The position numbers and the translations under genes were made by a program. A DNA stretch of 64,000 bases. Source: Acidobacteriota bacterium. GTDB taxonomy: Bacteria > Acidobacteriota > Thermoanaerobaculia > Multivoradales > Multivoraceae. This document shows positions 63,516 to 64,000 of this stretch, one piece after another (within the stretch, counting starts at the first letter, position 1; every line of letters begins with the position of its first letter). Under the pieces are notes generated by a model that was not told where the DNA came from, made no database searches, and saw nothing but the letters and a program-made list of their open reading frames with translations. The DNA lies in assembly GCA_029263415.1 (NCBI GenBank), contig JAJCXN010000008.1:1-64000 (forward strand), read 5' to 3'.

Positions 63516-64000
63516 CCGTCACCCTTCTCATCGCCTCTCTCGTGTCGACGCCAATGGTCGCTGTGGCAGAAACTTCAGAAGAGGTCGCGCACCCGGACAA
63601 GGCGGTGTGCCGAGTCTGTGCCGCGCGCTCGACCCACGGCACCGATCCTGAAGCGGAGGAGGTCGCAGGAACGAGCCTGCACAACGGAACCCACTACTAC
63701 TTCTGCTCGGACGAATGTAAGACCGAGTTCGACGCAAGCCCTGAGTGGTGGGCACCCTTGGAGCTGCCGTTCGCCATCCCGGATCTTGGAGTGCGCAACC
63801 TCACAGGGGATGTGGTGCCGCTCGAGGTTGGCGGAGGACAACTCACCATCCTCGACTTCTGGGCAACCTGGTGCCAACCCTGTCGGAAGACCATGCGTGA
63901 ATTGCAGGAGTTGTACGCAACAGGGGATCAAGACCTACGCATCATTGGCCTCTCGATTGACGAGGGAAAGAACGCGCTCAAGAAGGTTCGCAAGGCGATC
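63504..64000 (+). CDS. Exported TRASH/YHS-like plus thioredoxin (TlpA-type) protein, cut by the window end
   Basis: The first 165 residues are present. A signal peptide (GLLTVTLLIASLVSTPMVAV) is followed by a small metal-binding-like module with four cysteines, Cys36/Cys39 (AVCRVCAAR) and Cys68/Cys72 (YYFCSDECKTEF), of TRASH/YHS type. From about 88 an AhpC/TlpA-type thioredoxin fold begins (LPFAIPDLGVRNLTG) with redox pair WCQPC (124, 127). The ATG overlaps the end of the preceding gene by 12 bases, suggesting coupled translation. A copper- or thiol-related periplasmic function is inference. The 3' end lies outside the window. Confidence 0.8.

Overview
The window looks like chromosomal DNA from a GC-rich, Gram-negative, largely aerobic heterotroph, most likely Acidobacteriota (inference). 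The pointers are two PadR-linked 'ADOP' type permeases, an ECF_ACIDO-like sigma factor paired with a TPR serine/threonine kinase, a BlaI/M56 pair, and a secreted lectin-like protein ending in the FADGFESGDTSAWS-type tail common in that phylum. I see no rRNA, tRNA, CRISPR array, prophage or intact insertion sequence.

Layout. 0-5.2 kb: a remnant of a REP-associated (RAYT) transposase and three or four copies of a short intergenic repeat, with small genes between them (DUF6616-like, AlkD-like DNA alkylation repair, YdeI/OmdA-like, secreted C-type lectin-like). 5.2-10.7 kb: a lipoprotein, DoxX, and an ECF sigma/kinase operon. 10.9-12.9 kb: toxin-antitoxin-like genes (frameshifted DUF2442/DUF4160 pair and an Xre-RES module). 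12.9-16.1 kb: HMG-CoA-lyase-like enzyme, CoA transferase, DinB-like protein. 16.2-19.1 kb: a four-gene run that begins with a two-gene nucleotidyltransferase module of TA type and ends with an amidase. 19.1-22 kb: enoyl-CoA hydratase, and a translationally coupled msrA-selO pair. 22.1-30.8 kb: two PadR-ADOP permease operons bracketing a cytochrome P450 and a membrane protein. 30.8-45.5 kb: a large orphan kinase, GST, ArsR-SRPBCC pair, redoxin, cyclase-family enzyme, several small conserved proteins, and a PadR gene divergent from a four-repeat aspartyl protease. 45.8-52.1 kb: a surface-modification cluster (sulfatase-like transferase, MBOAT acyltransferase, SGNH protein). 52.1-56.2 kb: SDR, lumazine-binding-like protein, monomeric isocitrate dehydrogenase. 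56.4-64 kb: M56 peptidase/BlaI, a fused cytochrome c-quinoprotein, a disrupted beta-rich exported protein and the start of a TRASH-thioredoxin protein.

Regulation is mostly local. Several regulators sit beside readable palindromes or direct repeats: ArsR (32 bp perfect palindrome), two PadR operators, a possible third PadR site, and two BlaI sites abutting the blaI start codon.

Two themes recur. Short tandem repeats (6-15 bp units) occur at many places inside and between genes. At least four genes (DUF2442, DUF2007, aspartyl protease, exported protein at 62.9 kb) are broken by shifts that adding one base would repair, which suggests either homopolymer under-calling in the assembly or real decay.
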